A model generated the notes under the pieces. It worked only from the letters and a program-made list of their open reading frames with translations, did no database searches and had not been told where the DNA came from. Both the position numbers and the translations under genes were made by a program. DNA of 64,000 nt from Hydrangea macrophylla (lineage: Eukaryota > Streptophyta > Magnoliopsida > Cornales > Hydrangeaceae). Below are positions 20,601 to 32,036 of this stretch, in pieces. The DNA lies in assembly GCA_033977485.1 (NCBI GenBank), contig CM066991.1:132079999-132143998 (forward strand), in the 5' to 3' direction. Within the stretch, counting starts at the first letter, position 1. Each line of letters opens with the position of its first letter.

Positions 20601-22133
20601 AAACTCTTCTCGCCCTGACGGATAGAAACTAACTCGTTTCTGTTCACAATCGATTCTGGCTTGATTAACCGACAACCAATCCATACCCAAGATAACATCA
20701 AAGTAGTTCACCGTCAACGGAATTAAATCAACGCTCAAGACTTTATCACCTATCTTGATCTCACATGACTTGAATATCGCAGAAGTAACTAGCGGTTCAC
20801 TACTAGGCAATGATACACACAAGTCATATCCTAACAGTTCTGACTTAACATTTAAATGCTCAACAAAATTTCGTGATACGAATGAATGCGTTGGACCAGA
20901 ATCCATAAGTATACGTGTAGGATACGAACAAATAGGAAGAATACCTGATATGACGGTATCATCCATATTCCCCGACCTGAGCTGGAAGTATCGTCCTTGT
21001 TGTTGCGCGACTCCTTTCCCTTTATCCACTCGAGGTTCTCCCCTTGATCCGCTTGGCACACTCGATGCCCCGGTACTCATTCCCGGTTGTCTCTTACTCG
21101 GGAAGTTCTTCGCTATGTGTCCCGGTTGTCCACATTCAAAACATTTTCCCCTCATCTCTGGGTTATAACTCTTTGTGTTTGAGGTAGTGTTCGATGTAGT
21201 CACATTCACATTCAAAGGACAATTCCTAGATACGTGTCCCAATTTCTTGCAAAGGTAGGAAGTGGCCAATTGATAGCAGGTTCCCCTGTGTCGCAGGTTA
21301 CATGTCGGGCAGAACGGTCTCGAATCTCCCGTGAATGTACTTCCTCCTTGGTCACCCATATGCGATCCCAAATCTTGCATGAACGGTTTTTTCGCATTCC
21401 CTTGACTCTTACCCCGACTGTCATTTGCTCTCTTCCGTTGTTGTCCCTGTCGATATCTGTCGACACTTTTCTCAGCAATACGAGCAGCTTCCTCAACGAG
21501 AGAAATGGTCGGGTGTTGTAACATATCCACACGACCACGGATATTCTCCCTAAGTCCTTCCTCAAACTTACGAGCTTTATCCCTATCAGTCAGAACTGTA
21601 GTTTTCCCAAATCGTAACAAGGCATTGTAACGGGTTACATACTCACTCACAGTCATGTCTCCCTGAACCAGACTTGCAAACTCTTGGCGTTTCTGAGTAT
21701 AAGCAGATTGCGGAAAGAAACGTTTGTTGAATTCTTCTTTAAATGCTTCCCACGTGGTCGGCTTCCCTTGTTCAAGTACGTTGTTCCACCAATCCAATGC
21801 TTCGCCCATCAACGTATGGGATGCGCATAAAATTTTCTCCTCATCGGTACATATTACCTGGCGGAAATGTCTTTCCATGTCCATCATCCAATGATCGCCC
21901 AAGTCTATGTCAACTTGTCCATAATACAAGGTCGGTTTCCGCTTATAAAACTGTTCCACGATTGTGTGTTGAGGCCAAGGTACCGGTGGTGCATTGACGT
22001 AACGAATTTCCACTGATGGAGGCTGAACGTTCATCTGTTCTCTTTCACTTGCTGGTTGTATAAAATTTTCCACCATATTCACTATTTGGTCCATCCGCGA
22101 ATGCGGTGACAATTTTCTCGGCAGATCCGCCAT
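17614..22133 (-). pseudogene. Chromovirus Gag-Pol, inactivated
   Basis: Starts at ATG 22133. Domains: Gag; zinc knuckles, the second reading [14 protein letters not shown] with its last Cys replaced by Phe; protease DSGPTHSF; reverse transcriptase with FIDDILIYS; RNase H with [10 protein letters not shown]; integrase; and a chromodomain-like tail. Damage seen: (1) an in-frame TGA at 18557-18555, after FLPI, with the same frame continuing to about 17706; (2) a frame change near 17707-17715, after which the tail is open in another frame to 17614; (3) the integrase zinc finger is shortened, with [11 protein letters not shown] followed almost at once by CTSCQQV, so roughly 20 residues seem lost. 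The family normally makes one polyprotein of this length. It should not give active integrase. Confidence 0.88.
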
Positions 22134-22344
22134 AATGTTTCAAATATTCCCCTATTGAGTTCAATGCATAATGATCATGCATGCTATGCCACAATATAGA
22201 TATATGTGCATAGTTAATCACAATCAACAAATGCTAACACATGAAGTATTTCTACAATGATAACAATTATCTTCACAATTACACACTCCACTCAACGTCA
22301 CTCAGCATATATAACGTCACTCGTTCCCAAGGCTCTAAACTTAA

Positions 22345-22356
22345 GCTTTGATACCA
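22345..22356 (-). promoter_or_regulatory. Primer-binding site, initiator tRNA-Met type
   Basis: Minus strand reads TGGTATCAAAGC five bases after the LTR end (TGACA). This matches the 3' end complement of plant initiator tRNA-Met except at one position. Confidence 0.85.
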
Positions 22357-22361
22357 CTAAA

Positions 22362-24495
22362 TGTCACATCCCGGTCCCACAATAGCGGAACCGAAGCTCG
22401 TGGCACGCCACCGAAGCTAAACCAATTCATTAACGTTCCCAAAAATTAGTTTGAAGAACACACGCAGCGGAATAAAACAAGTCATTTTGAAAACCATCCG
22501 TCCAGTCGACTGTTCCTTGGATCCAATCGACTGATCCTGGTCCAGAAGAAAGTTGGGTTTTAAAACACCATCCAGTCGACTGCTTTCTACATCCAGTCGA
22601 CTGGGGCTTCAAAGTTTCAGTCGACTGGTAAAGTCCGGTCGACTGAAGTCCAGCCTGTCCAAAAATATCAGTTTTGAAAACCATGATCCAGTCGACTGTG
22701 TCAGGGACCCAGTCGACTAATCCCCCATAAAACGATGCAGAGAGTTGCTGAAAAGGAGGCTCCAGTTGACTGTTCAACAAACCAGTCGACTGATCTCCTG
22801 GCAGCAGCAGCACATTCTACATCATTTTCAAGTTTAAAAGCTTATGAATTCAAACGGGGGGATCAAACACACACTTCCAAAAGTACTCCAAAGCAATCCT
22901 AACTGTATTAACATATTACCGAAGCACAGTTACAACATGTTACTAACTATTACAACATTTTAGATTTGTTCTAACATGCCAAGTTAAACATAACTAAAAA
23001 CCATAAGAATTCTTATTACAACATTCCCATTGTCCCAAAACTACAAGATTAACGTTCAAGTTGCCTTCTAAGCAAACTCTAAACCCACGTGCTCACTTCT
23101 CCGATTCCTCGCCAGATTTAACACCTGAAATGGTTATTTGAATAACCACATATATTCGATTTGTTTAAGCTAACGCTTAGTGAATAAAACAACATATGCA
23201 CATGAATGATAAACATGTCCGCATTCACATCTCAACATTTCATACTAGTCGCGGGAGACTCACGTGCCCGTCCATACTCCCAATCCGCGACTCCTCGCCA
23301 ATAAGTCCACGTGAAAGGGTAAGACCCACGATTCTTCTCTTCAATCGTGCGATCTTAATGCCTATATCGACTCCACAAAATGGCACGGTGACCACGTGCT
23401 CCTTCTGACCCAAATAAGCAACTTAACATGCTTAAATACACATCACCATGCTCGCGGTAATCAAAACATTTCATCGTGCTATTGGGCCTACTTATCAATA
23501 TAAATGCCCAATATGAACTACACACGATATCTCTAAGTATTAATACATGCTATTCAAACATAACATGAATACATGTCAAGAAACCATTCAAAAAACATAG
23601 TTGAATCACTCACCTCTGATTTACGCTCTTAAACTTCGATCCAAAGATAACCCGTGTACAAAGAACGTGTAGAAGTCCGTCTAGTACAATTCTTATTGAT
23701 CAGAATTTCAATTATTAACTTTTATGAAAAATTATAGAAAATAACTTTTCATAAAATTTGGCCAAACAAGCCCTAACCTATATCAAAACGAAGCTCTTAC
23801 CTCGAGGAGCTCGAATATGAAATCTGGGAGAAAACAAACTGACGGAAGGTCGTCGTTTGGCGTCGCAAAGCTTGAAGCAACTAAATCTCCTCTTGGCCTC
23901 CCTTATGAACTTTTAGGTTGAAAGCTTAGAAAATATCAAGTTCGTCTCTATCTATATATAGGCAAAACTCTCGGGAATTACGTTTACCTCCCCATGAGTT
24001 TTCGAAACTCCTAATTAGTCTCTGAAACTTCCTACACAGCTAATTTATAGCTTTACGAGTAAAACCTCAAAATTATAAAAGTTTCCGACTAGGTTCCGTT
24101 TGGTTGCTAAAACACAAATTCTTATATGACTTTTCCGAAGTTGCTAATTAGCCTACCAAATTAATAGCGTGTTAATTCGTACTCACCAGGATACTAAAAC
24201 TAACGACAGATATAAATTCTAAAACAGAAAATAATACAGATATTGAAATACATAGGTAAACATTTATTTTCAGATAAACATTTAAAGTATTTCACAGTGA
24301 CCGTCTCACACTCGGAGAGACTTCACAACCACAAAACACTCACTAACAAATTCTCAGAGGATCCTCTAACACAGACACCCCAAAACGACTCGTGAGTCAA
24401 AACTCACTCAACCATGTGCCAAAAGACACGCCACATCACATTATCATGCATGACAATGAAATGCAAAAGCAATAACACAAAATACGGATGTTATA
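22362..24495 (-). repeat. 5' LTR of element A, 2134 bp
   Basis: Minus strand starts TATAACATCCG and ends GATGTGACA. The solo copy at 39072-41205 has the same length. A TATA-like CTATATATAG sits near 23950, about 540 bp into the LTR. The last 450 bp carry the CAGTCGACTG array. Confidence 0.9.
22503..22792. repeat. CAGTCGACTG palindrome array
   Basis: Six perfect copies of the 10-bp palindrome CAGTCGACTG and four one- or two-base variants in 290 bp, irregularly spaced by 10-60 bp. They lie near the 3' end of the LTR. Confidence 0.9.
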
Positions 24496-25228
24496 ATATG
24501 ATATAGATTTTGCCTTCTCTTTTTCTTGAATTCCCATTTTATGTTGAGATCTTATTTCCAACTGATGAAGTCAATTGCCTTCTCCTTTTCTTAAGTTCCC
24601 ATTTTATGTTGAAATTTTATTTCTAACTGATGGAGTTGATTGCCTTTTCTTTCTAGGTTTTTTCTGTCGAATTTGGGATATCAAGTCCCAAATTAGGGAT
24701 CCAGCCAAAGATTTAGCAGTGTTTGATACATTTTGTTGCAGATTTCTACAAGGAAAAGTAGGGATCCAGCCAAAGATATATGGGTCTCACAATTCTCAGG
24801 AGCTTTACAACGAAGCTAAGATGATAGACATAGTGACTTCCTCAACAAGAACAACAATAACATCAATAACAGAAGCAGGGGAAGAAAGAAAAACAGTGAT
24901 TGCTCTCCGGTTATGGATGGAATACTTCCTATTCCTATTCCTCCATCTTGGAAAATCCGTTGGATAAGAAAACATACACACGCACACACAATTGATACGA
25001 TATATAGTGTGAAATTTAACACTATATATAGATTTTAGTGTGAAATTTAACACTCATGTTCTTGCTTCAAAAGTTGTGGTGCGAAATTGTATATTATGTG
25101 AAGTAAAATCGTGAGTTTTGATGATTTTATGTAAACTAGGGGTTCTTGAGTGATTTTTGGTGTTTGGGGTGCATTTCTTAGTACCATCAATAAAATTTCT
25201 ACTCCTCAAAAAAAAAAAAAAAAAAAAA
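24496..25228 (+). other. Possible gene 3' fragment or processed copy
   Basis: A 70-bp unit is repeated about 2.5 times at 24512-24655 and ends in an acceptor-like TTTCTTTCTAG. An open stretch follows to 24967 (stop). The phrase AGGGATCCAGCCAAAGAT occurs twice, near 24697 and 24761. An AATAAA at about 25190 is followed by a 20-base A run at about 25208-25227, which is how a reverse-transcribed 3' end looks. I do not recognise the protein. Confidence 0.3.
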
Positions 25229-26300
25229 GTGAAAGCAAAATTCCTCAGTCTAAAAAATCATGTTCATTCTAATGTGAAATTAATTTAACACTCATGATCT
25301 TGGTTTCTATGTTGTGCGAAATTGTATACTGCTAGTATGCACTAAAATTTGTACAATGTCTACTCTTCAAGAAAAAGTTATTGCAAAAATTCTCAGTCTA
25401 AAAAATCATGTTCATTCTAGTGTGAAATTCAATACTAAACATAACTGCAACACATCATGAAAAATCGTAAATCACAAAACACAAGTAAGATTTTATGAAT
25501 TTATAATTATGAATGAAGAAAATGGATGAACAACTAATGGCTACTTGACAAATCCAAAATATCCTTCTGAAATTTGAAAACCATTCTAACGTATAGACCC
25601 ATACTATTTGAGATTAGTTGTTTTCATAATTATCTCTACATTCAATTGGTTTGTTTGTAATTAAAAAATCCTCATGTAATCCTTAATTATATACTATATA
25701 TATTCGAATGTATCTGTATATAATTCTGTACATAACACTTGTGTGTAAAAATATAAAATTACTTACCTCAATTTGGGGATTTTACTATTTTTGGACCTAT
25801 TGACAACATATTTTTTAAGTTGGGTCTAATTCAAAAATCTTTGGTAGAGAGGGATTTATGGCTAGTTTCCTATAATTTTAATATAGGTATTATAAGGAGG
25901 ACGGACTATTGTATCAGAAATCCATTTACATAAGTCTTTGAATTTGTAAAAACGACTCAGTTATGAACTAGTTTTTTGTTTTTCAAAAAATCGCTTTGCC
26001 AATGAATTAGTAGCTAGTGCATTGGTCTAAGATGAATGGCCAAACTAATAATTTTGGTAGGCTTTTGTTATCTTAAAGATCTAGAAACATGAATTGGCCA
26101 GTAATGTCCTAACAATTTACTCTTTTTTCCCCTCTTCTGTAGTCCCATCTAACACATGACAAATTAAGCCCCCCCTACACCTAAATAGGATTGCAGATCT
26201 GGTCAAAGTGCTGTGAAAAAAAAAACACACACACACACAAAAGAAGAAAAAACACATTTTCTAACTTGGTTATATATGTGCATAGAAAAAACTTAAATAC
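25229..26300. other. AT-rich intergenic, no gene seen
   Basis: Diverged repeats of phrases such as AAATCATGTTCATTCTA and GTGCGAAATTGTATA, shared with 25020-25090. No ORF of note and no clear element ends. Confidence 0.5.
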
Positions 26301-26480
26301 GAGTAGTGCTACGCACACTCCAAAATCCACACTAAAATCTACACAAGACAATCGTGGTCGTTGATTTCGGTGGGATTCGCGTGACCCATGTGAAACCCAC
26401 AAGAGCCCCACTGAAATCAACGACCACGATTGTTCTGTGTGAATTTCAATATAAATTTTAGAATGTGCCTAGCATTAATA
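26301..26480. mobile_element. MITE with GAGTA...TGCT ends
   Basis: Inverted ends of about 25 bp (GTGCTACGCACACTCCAAAA against its diverged complement), plus a strong inner inverted pair around ATCGTGGTCGTTGATTTC. Ends resemble those at 45834 and 47153. Confidence 0.7.
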
Positions 26481-26889
26481 ATAAATAATATGTTAGATCA
26501 CGACAAAAGTATCTACAAAAAAGACAACAATTCAGTAAAAATCCTTAGGTCCATTTAATTAGATTGCTTTCACAATTTTTTAGATTGTCCTGATTGTATT
26601 GATATATATATTTCCAGAGTGGCGGCCCTAAATTGACTCAAAAATCAAGCATGTAGATCTATATATGAATCATTTTTTTTTTTTTTTTTGGGTTTAATTT
26701 TGGGGTTAACTAGTATTAAATCTATTTAGTGTATCTTTGTTATAATAGACCCAACACAAAAAAACTATTTAAAGATAGGTCCACAAAAATATTTCAGACC
26801 ATTCTACCCCTAGCTTAATATAGGATTTTTAAAATTCAAATACACATTTATTTGTTTCCTGATATATATACATCTATATATGTATATGC

Positions 26890-27330
26890 AATTAAAAAGC
26901 CTAGCTATATATACAAGCTTTCTTCTCAAAACCTTCCTCTCTCTCTCTCTCTCTCTCACATTCGGCCAGTTGTTGTTTCAAGGACTGTTTCCGGCGATCA
27001 AGCACCGATGAACGTGAGTGCTTCGTTGGTGTAGAAAGAAGCTTCGTGGCTTACATGATCAATGGATGACGGATATATTGGACTATTTATCATCGTCGTC
27101 ATCTTCGCGGTTGAGTCCGAGATTCAGAACGATGCATCCCGATCTGCTAGTGGCGTGTTAGGCTCTAATGGAGGCATCGCCGATCTGATCTGCAAATTCA
27201 CTATTTTCTGCAGATGCAGTGTAAAGTTATACACTAATGCTAGTTCTTGTACTCTTATATTAGTTTTTTTTTTTTTTTTTGGATATTGGATTTGTCTGAT
27301 TTTTAGTGTAAAATTATGTTGATTTTACAT
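26890..27330 (+). other. Candidate 5' end of an unknown gene
   Basis: TATA-like GCTATATATACAAGC at about 26902, a CT run at 26937-26957, then ATGs at 27008 and 27062. The second opens an 86-codon frame (MDDGYIGLFIIVVIFAVESE) with one hydrophobic segment near its start. No matching downstream exon is visible. It could be a decayed gene start or chance. Confidence 0.2.
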
Positions 27331-27660
27331 TTGTTCACTGATTTTCAATGTAAAAATTATAACTATCAAGATTTGACACTTGTTCTATTTTTCAGTGTAA
27401 AAACTATAGCAAGTAAGATTTGACTCTTATATTATTTTTCACTGATTTGTTTTTTTTTTTTTTATAGCAATGCATTGGAAAAATATACTATAGTGTAAAA
27501 TTCTCCTCTTATAGTCATTCATAATGCAGTGTTAAAATTATAATGGCAATCATTAAGTACTCTTTTATATACTATATATATCTGTATAAAGTTATGAAAT
27601 GCAGTGAAAATTTTACACTGATATTGTAGTGTAAAATTGTACACTGATTTCCAAAATTAC
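27230..27660. repeat. AT-rich short dispersed repeat
   Basis: AGTGTAAAATTATACACTGAT and close variants recur about eight times, separated by T runs. No gene. Confidence 0.5.
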
Positions 27661-28432
27661 ATTAACCGAAAAAATTAGCAATGGATAATCTAACAAATAT
27701 TTGACGTGGCACTAAAGATATGGAAATCATTAAAGATGTGGATGACAGCTTACCAAAACAAAAAGAGTCCACTACAAATTAAATCTCCATTCAAATGTGT
27801 ATACCTACAATCATGGTAATTATTAGTTTGTTCCAAAAATAACTCCACAATTAATGGGATAAGAATAACTCCATATATAACCAGCTATATCCATATATAT
27901 ATATGTAACTATTAATTGTGGATTGTTAATCCCTTAATTATAGGGATAACTTTGACTATATGTTGAATTATATAGATATATATCATCCTATATATATATA
28001 TGTAAAGGTTAAAAATGTCATAAAAATAACCAAATTTGGGGGAATTTAAAAGGAATTGGGGATTTTGTATTGATTTGGACCTATTAGTAACATGATAATA
28101 AGAGTGGACCTAATCAAAAAAAGTTTAGTAAATAGGGATTTTCGGGAAAATTTCTATTAATTTTGTGGGTTTTAATATTCAATGTCTCAGTTTTGGCACC
28201 GAACATAGTATTAATGTGACAACACCAAATCATGTTAGCGATGGAGGATTTTGTTAACCACATCACGTGCATGTCCTACATACGTTAGTGGGAACCGATA
28301 ATGACTCGGCGATGTTACAGGAGCCTATAGGATTGGACTTAAGCACTTTTAGAGGATAATCATGTTTTTGACCATGTTAACTGTTAAGTGGAGAAGTACA
28401 GTTACTTGTGAATTGTGTGATTTTTGAGAACT
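27661..28432. other. AT-rich intergenic, no gene seen
   Basis: TA-rich tracts near 27890-27905 and 27990-28005. Nothing else recognisable. Confidence 0.5.
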
Positions 28433-28645
28433 TAAGCCCCGTTTGGGAGTTGTTTTGGAGGCCAACCAGCTAGCGATGGTGCTTTCACTTTGGTTTTCAA
28501 ACCGTTTGGCAACAATTGCTTTCGCAATTAACGCTCTGATTGTTTTGATGTAAAATATTTTTCGGGAAAAAGCTTTCACCTTAGAATTAGTACATGAAAG
28601 CATTTTACGGAAAATATTTTACATCAAAATAAACGGAGCTTAAAT
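28433..28645. mobile_element. MITE-like element
   Basis: Ends TTAAGCCCCGTTT and AAACGGAGCTTAA are near-perfect inverted repeats. The interior has a GTAAAATATTTT / AAAATATTTTAC inverted pair. Confidence 0.6.
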
Positions 28646-29245
28646 TGCAGAGAAATAGAAAGAGGCGCTAAAATGCAGAAGAGGGGCCAAAAACATACTC
28701 TTGGTGAACCAATTACGTGAATTTGTTGGTGTCTTAGTGACTGTATCAATAGAATAAAGGAAAATGTATACCAGATTCGGACACATAAATTGTTTACCTA
28801 CAATGAGTTAATGACAAATTTGAAACAATATCTAAATTTAAGTTCTTTTATTTTATAATTAAAGAAGAGCTTTAACTATCTACGTTATCTAATTTGTGTA
28901 CTTTTTAGACGTATCTTACCTTACACTAGAATAAAACTTAATGACGTCAAACCATGTTGATAATGTTGCTTACCCATTAATCAAGGCGTGTGATCTGTTT
29001 CTTAGTCATTCATACAAAATACGAGTCACTGTCTCACAGCTGAGTCACTGTCTTAAGGAAGGAAAAAAACTTATTATAGTAGAAATAGACTAAAGGCTAA
29101 AGCCAAACTACATAGTAGAAATAGACTAAAGCCAAACTAATAAACTATTGTATCCTTTGGCAACAATTTTTGCTTCTGTCAATCAACCTGAATAAATTAC
29201 TTTTGGTCAAAAGTGTTCGAAGTGTGTAGTAACTTGAAGATTTGA

Positions 29246-29286
<41 letters not shown>

Positions 29287-29339
29287 TTAAATTTAAGTTT
29301 GTGTATATCTATTCGGGATATTTGATTATAGGTCCATTA
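28646..29339. other. Intergenic with AT microsatellite
   Basis: No gene. A pure AT run covers 29250-29278. Confidence 0.6.
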
Positions 29340-30544
29340 AAATTAAATATTATACTAAAATATTTATATAATTTGGCCTTTTTTTTTATAAAGTCTCTCG
29401 CTACTTTTTTGAATTTAGTGATAAGTCCTTACTGAAACAAAAAAATGGTTAAGACAATATTATTTATCAACTTTAAATGACTTTTGAATGACTTACTCAT
29501 TTTTTTGAACATTTTGAATGACTTTTTTATTTTTATTTTTTTTATTTCATGTATTTCTTCGAGAGCAACGCAATGGAGTTGAAAATTGTACAAAAGAAAG
29601 TAATTTGGAACCTCATTTTTTTGATTTTATCTGTCTAAACATATGATATTATCTGTTTTGATAGATAATATTAATATTATCTGTCAACTTTAAACCATCA
29701 TAACTTACTGATTTTTTAGCCTTTTTGAGTAATTCACTTTAACTTCATGTGTTTCTTCGATATCTATATAATAAAGTTGAAAATTGTACAAAAGAAAGTA
29801 ATTTAGAACCTTATTTTTGATTTTATCTGTCAAAACAAATGATATTATTTGTTTTGGATTATGTATCAACATTAAATCACCATAACTCACTCGTTTTTTT
29901 TTTTTTTAGTTTTTTTGAGTAACGTGTTTTTCAATTTCTTTTATTTTTTTTTCAAGATTTACGCAATGGAGTTGAAAATTGTACCAAAAAAAAACTAATT
30001 TAGAACCTCATTTTTTTTATCTATCATAACAGATGATATTATCTGTTTTGACAGATTATATTAAGTTAAACAATCATAATTTTTTTTTTCCATTTTGGGA
30101 ATTTTTTTTCATGTATTTCTTCGAGATCTATACAATGGGCGTGGAAATGTACCCAAAAAAAAAGATATGTTGCAGTCTGATTTTGAGATTTTATCTGTCT
30201 GATATATAATATTATCTGTTTACAGACAAATAATGGTATTTGTTTATATTAACGACGATACTTTCTCAATTCTTGGTCTTTTTGGGTAATTTTTTTTTCC
30301 GAGATCTATGCACATATGGTGCCAATTTTATAAAAGGAATGTGTTTTTGTTATATTTATTCAAAAAAAATGCACAATTTTCATATTTACTTATTTTTTTT
30401 AGTTTTTTTTTCCAGAATTTTATGGGCAATGTTGATCTCAGTTAATAGATCTTATTTTGCTGAATCCAAAACATTATTTTTTACAAAAAAAAAAAAAAAG
30501 GGACTTGTAGAACAAAAGTTATAGCAATTTGTTTAAGCATAAAA
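29340..30544. repeat. Diverged AT-rich tandem repeat, block 1
   Basis: About five copies of a ~190-bp unit with phrases TTCATGTATTTCTTCGAGAT, CAATGGAGTTGAAAATTGTA and the inverted pair ATTATCTGTTTTGACAGATAAT. Block 2 continues at 36155-37740 on the far side of the inserted LTR. Confidence 0.7.
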
Positions 30545-30625
30545 TATAATACACTGTATTTTCGTTGTACTTTTATATTACTTTTAATATAAATAAGATT
30601 CAATATGTTGGTATTTACATTTCAT

Positions 30626-31405
30626 GTATTAGTCTTTTCAATCGATTGGATTTTTCTCATTCGATCGAGATACTCAATCGATCGAACTTTCTTTTTTTCA
30701 AACGATCAAACCTCCCTCAATCGATCGAAAGTTTGCCGACCTGAATCATGACGTGGACTTACTTACAAGCGATCGAACCACTTTCGATCGATCGAAGGTG
30801 ATTGAATTTGCAAACCAAGTTTATTTCCACGACTCTCCTTCATTCTCTCCCTCTATATATGTATTATACACACACACTGAGGTTGCTAAACTTTGAGATA
30901 GTAGAGTGAGAGATATCCATTATATATATATATACACACACGTATATATATACACCCATGTATATACACATAAACATACCCCAACACACACTCTCAGTCA
31001 AAGAGAGAGAGGAAGAAGAAGAAGGAGAAGATAGAGATTAGGAGTAGAGATATAGAAAAAGAGAAAGAGAAAGAGCAAGAAGAAGAGAGGATGAGACTAC
31101 CCTGAGCTCGTCGGCGTCACCAATGTAAACGGTGAGTACCTATACTCACTTAGTAGCGTAGAGATGTTTGTATATATGTGATTCGACACGGAAGAACAGA
31201 CCCCGATACGAGGGAGGCCCAGTTCAGGTTGAGAAGAAAACCAATTCTCAATCGATCGAACTAGTTTCGATCGATTGAACACAGACCAAGTTCAAGCGAT
31301 CAAACATTGTTCAATCGATCGAACATTAGATTTCACAATCGATCGAACTGACTTCGAATGATCGAACGTAGGTTAACTTCAATCGCTTAAAATGACTTCA
31401 TTCAA
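30626..31405. repeat. TCGATCGA palindrome arrays of LTR C
   Basis: Cluster at 30626-30810, upstream of a TATA-like CTCTATATATG (about 30851), and another at 31250-31405 downstream of the AG-rich leader. The main unit is CAATCGATCGAA, with some CGATCGAA and one CAATCGATTGG form. About a dozen copies in all. Confidence 0.85.
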
Positions 31406-31599
31406 TTGAACATGGCAGAATGTTAAGTGTATAGTCTATTTATATATGATGGACTGTTTAGTTGTTTGTTATCATACATTGATGTTGGGATGCGATATTG
31501 GAATAATCCACATGTGAATAATGGGCTTAATGCTTTAAATAGTGGAACCATTTATAAGATAATGATGTAATGCGGTTAACCGAATCGAGAAACCGACAT

Positions 31600-31822
31600 T
31601 AGGGGTACAATTCGAGTTCTCGTGTCATAATCGTGTCATTCATCGAGTTGTATGCTTTGGGATTGATTTTTAGTTTTAAGTGTTATTCATTTATAATACA
31701 AACTATTTTAAGTTAATTGTGCGCATGAATGCATGATTTTTAGTTTCAAGTGCTATTCATATCGTGTCGTGTTCAGGTTGTCTCAGTAAAACGGATTATC
31801 GTGTCAAAACTTGCCACCCCTA
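31600..31822. mobile_element. hAT-type MITE with 8-bp TSD
   Basis: Ends TAGGGGTACAA and TTGCCACCCCTA. Flanks ACCGACAT (31592-31599) and GCCGACAT (31823-31830) match at seven of eight bases. TAGGGG ends and 8-bp duplications are typical of hAT elements. Confidence 0.82.
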
Positions 31823-32036
31823 GCCGACATGCATGATAGTAGGTCCATCGACCGTAGAGGTCGATACTATTATGTTTGTGCGCATGAATGTGATAGCATA
31901 GATCATATAATGTTGGGTGTGGAATTGTAATGAGTTGAGATAATCAGACGTGTGGGATTTCGGTTGTATATTGGGAAAGCTTGGAGTGCGTGTCAGGCTT
32001 CGTTGTGTACAGATGTGATGTTGTGGTTTACCTATT

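Larger units (their letters stand above)
17112..24495 (-). mobile_element. Chromovirus-type Ty3/gypsy retrotransposon A, interrupted by the Tat element
   Basis: Minus-strand element: 5' LTR 24495-22362, primer-binding site 22356-22345, pol-containing frame 22133-17614, polypurine tract about 17586-17572, and the first 460 bp of the 3' LTR (17571-17112). The remaining ~1.67 kb of the 3' LTR should lie left of the Tat element, outside the window. By eye the two LTR parts differ at about nine positions plus one indel over ~455 bp, about 98% alike, so the insertion is fairly young and the Tat insertion is younger still. Confidence 0.9.

Noticed and set aside
22430..22813. Minus-strand ORF with repeated QSTG / QSTGL units
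   Set aside because: It is a reading of the CAGTCGACTG array in the LTR, not a protein gene.
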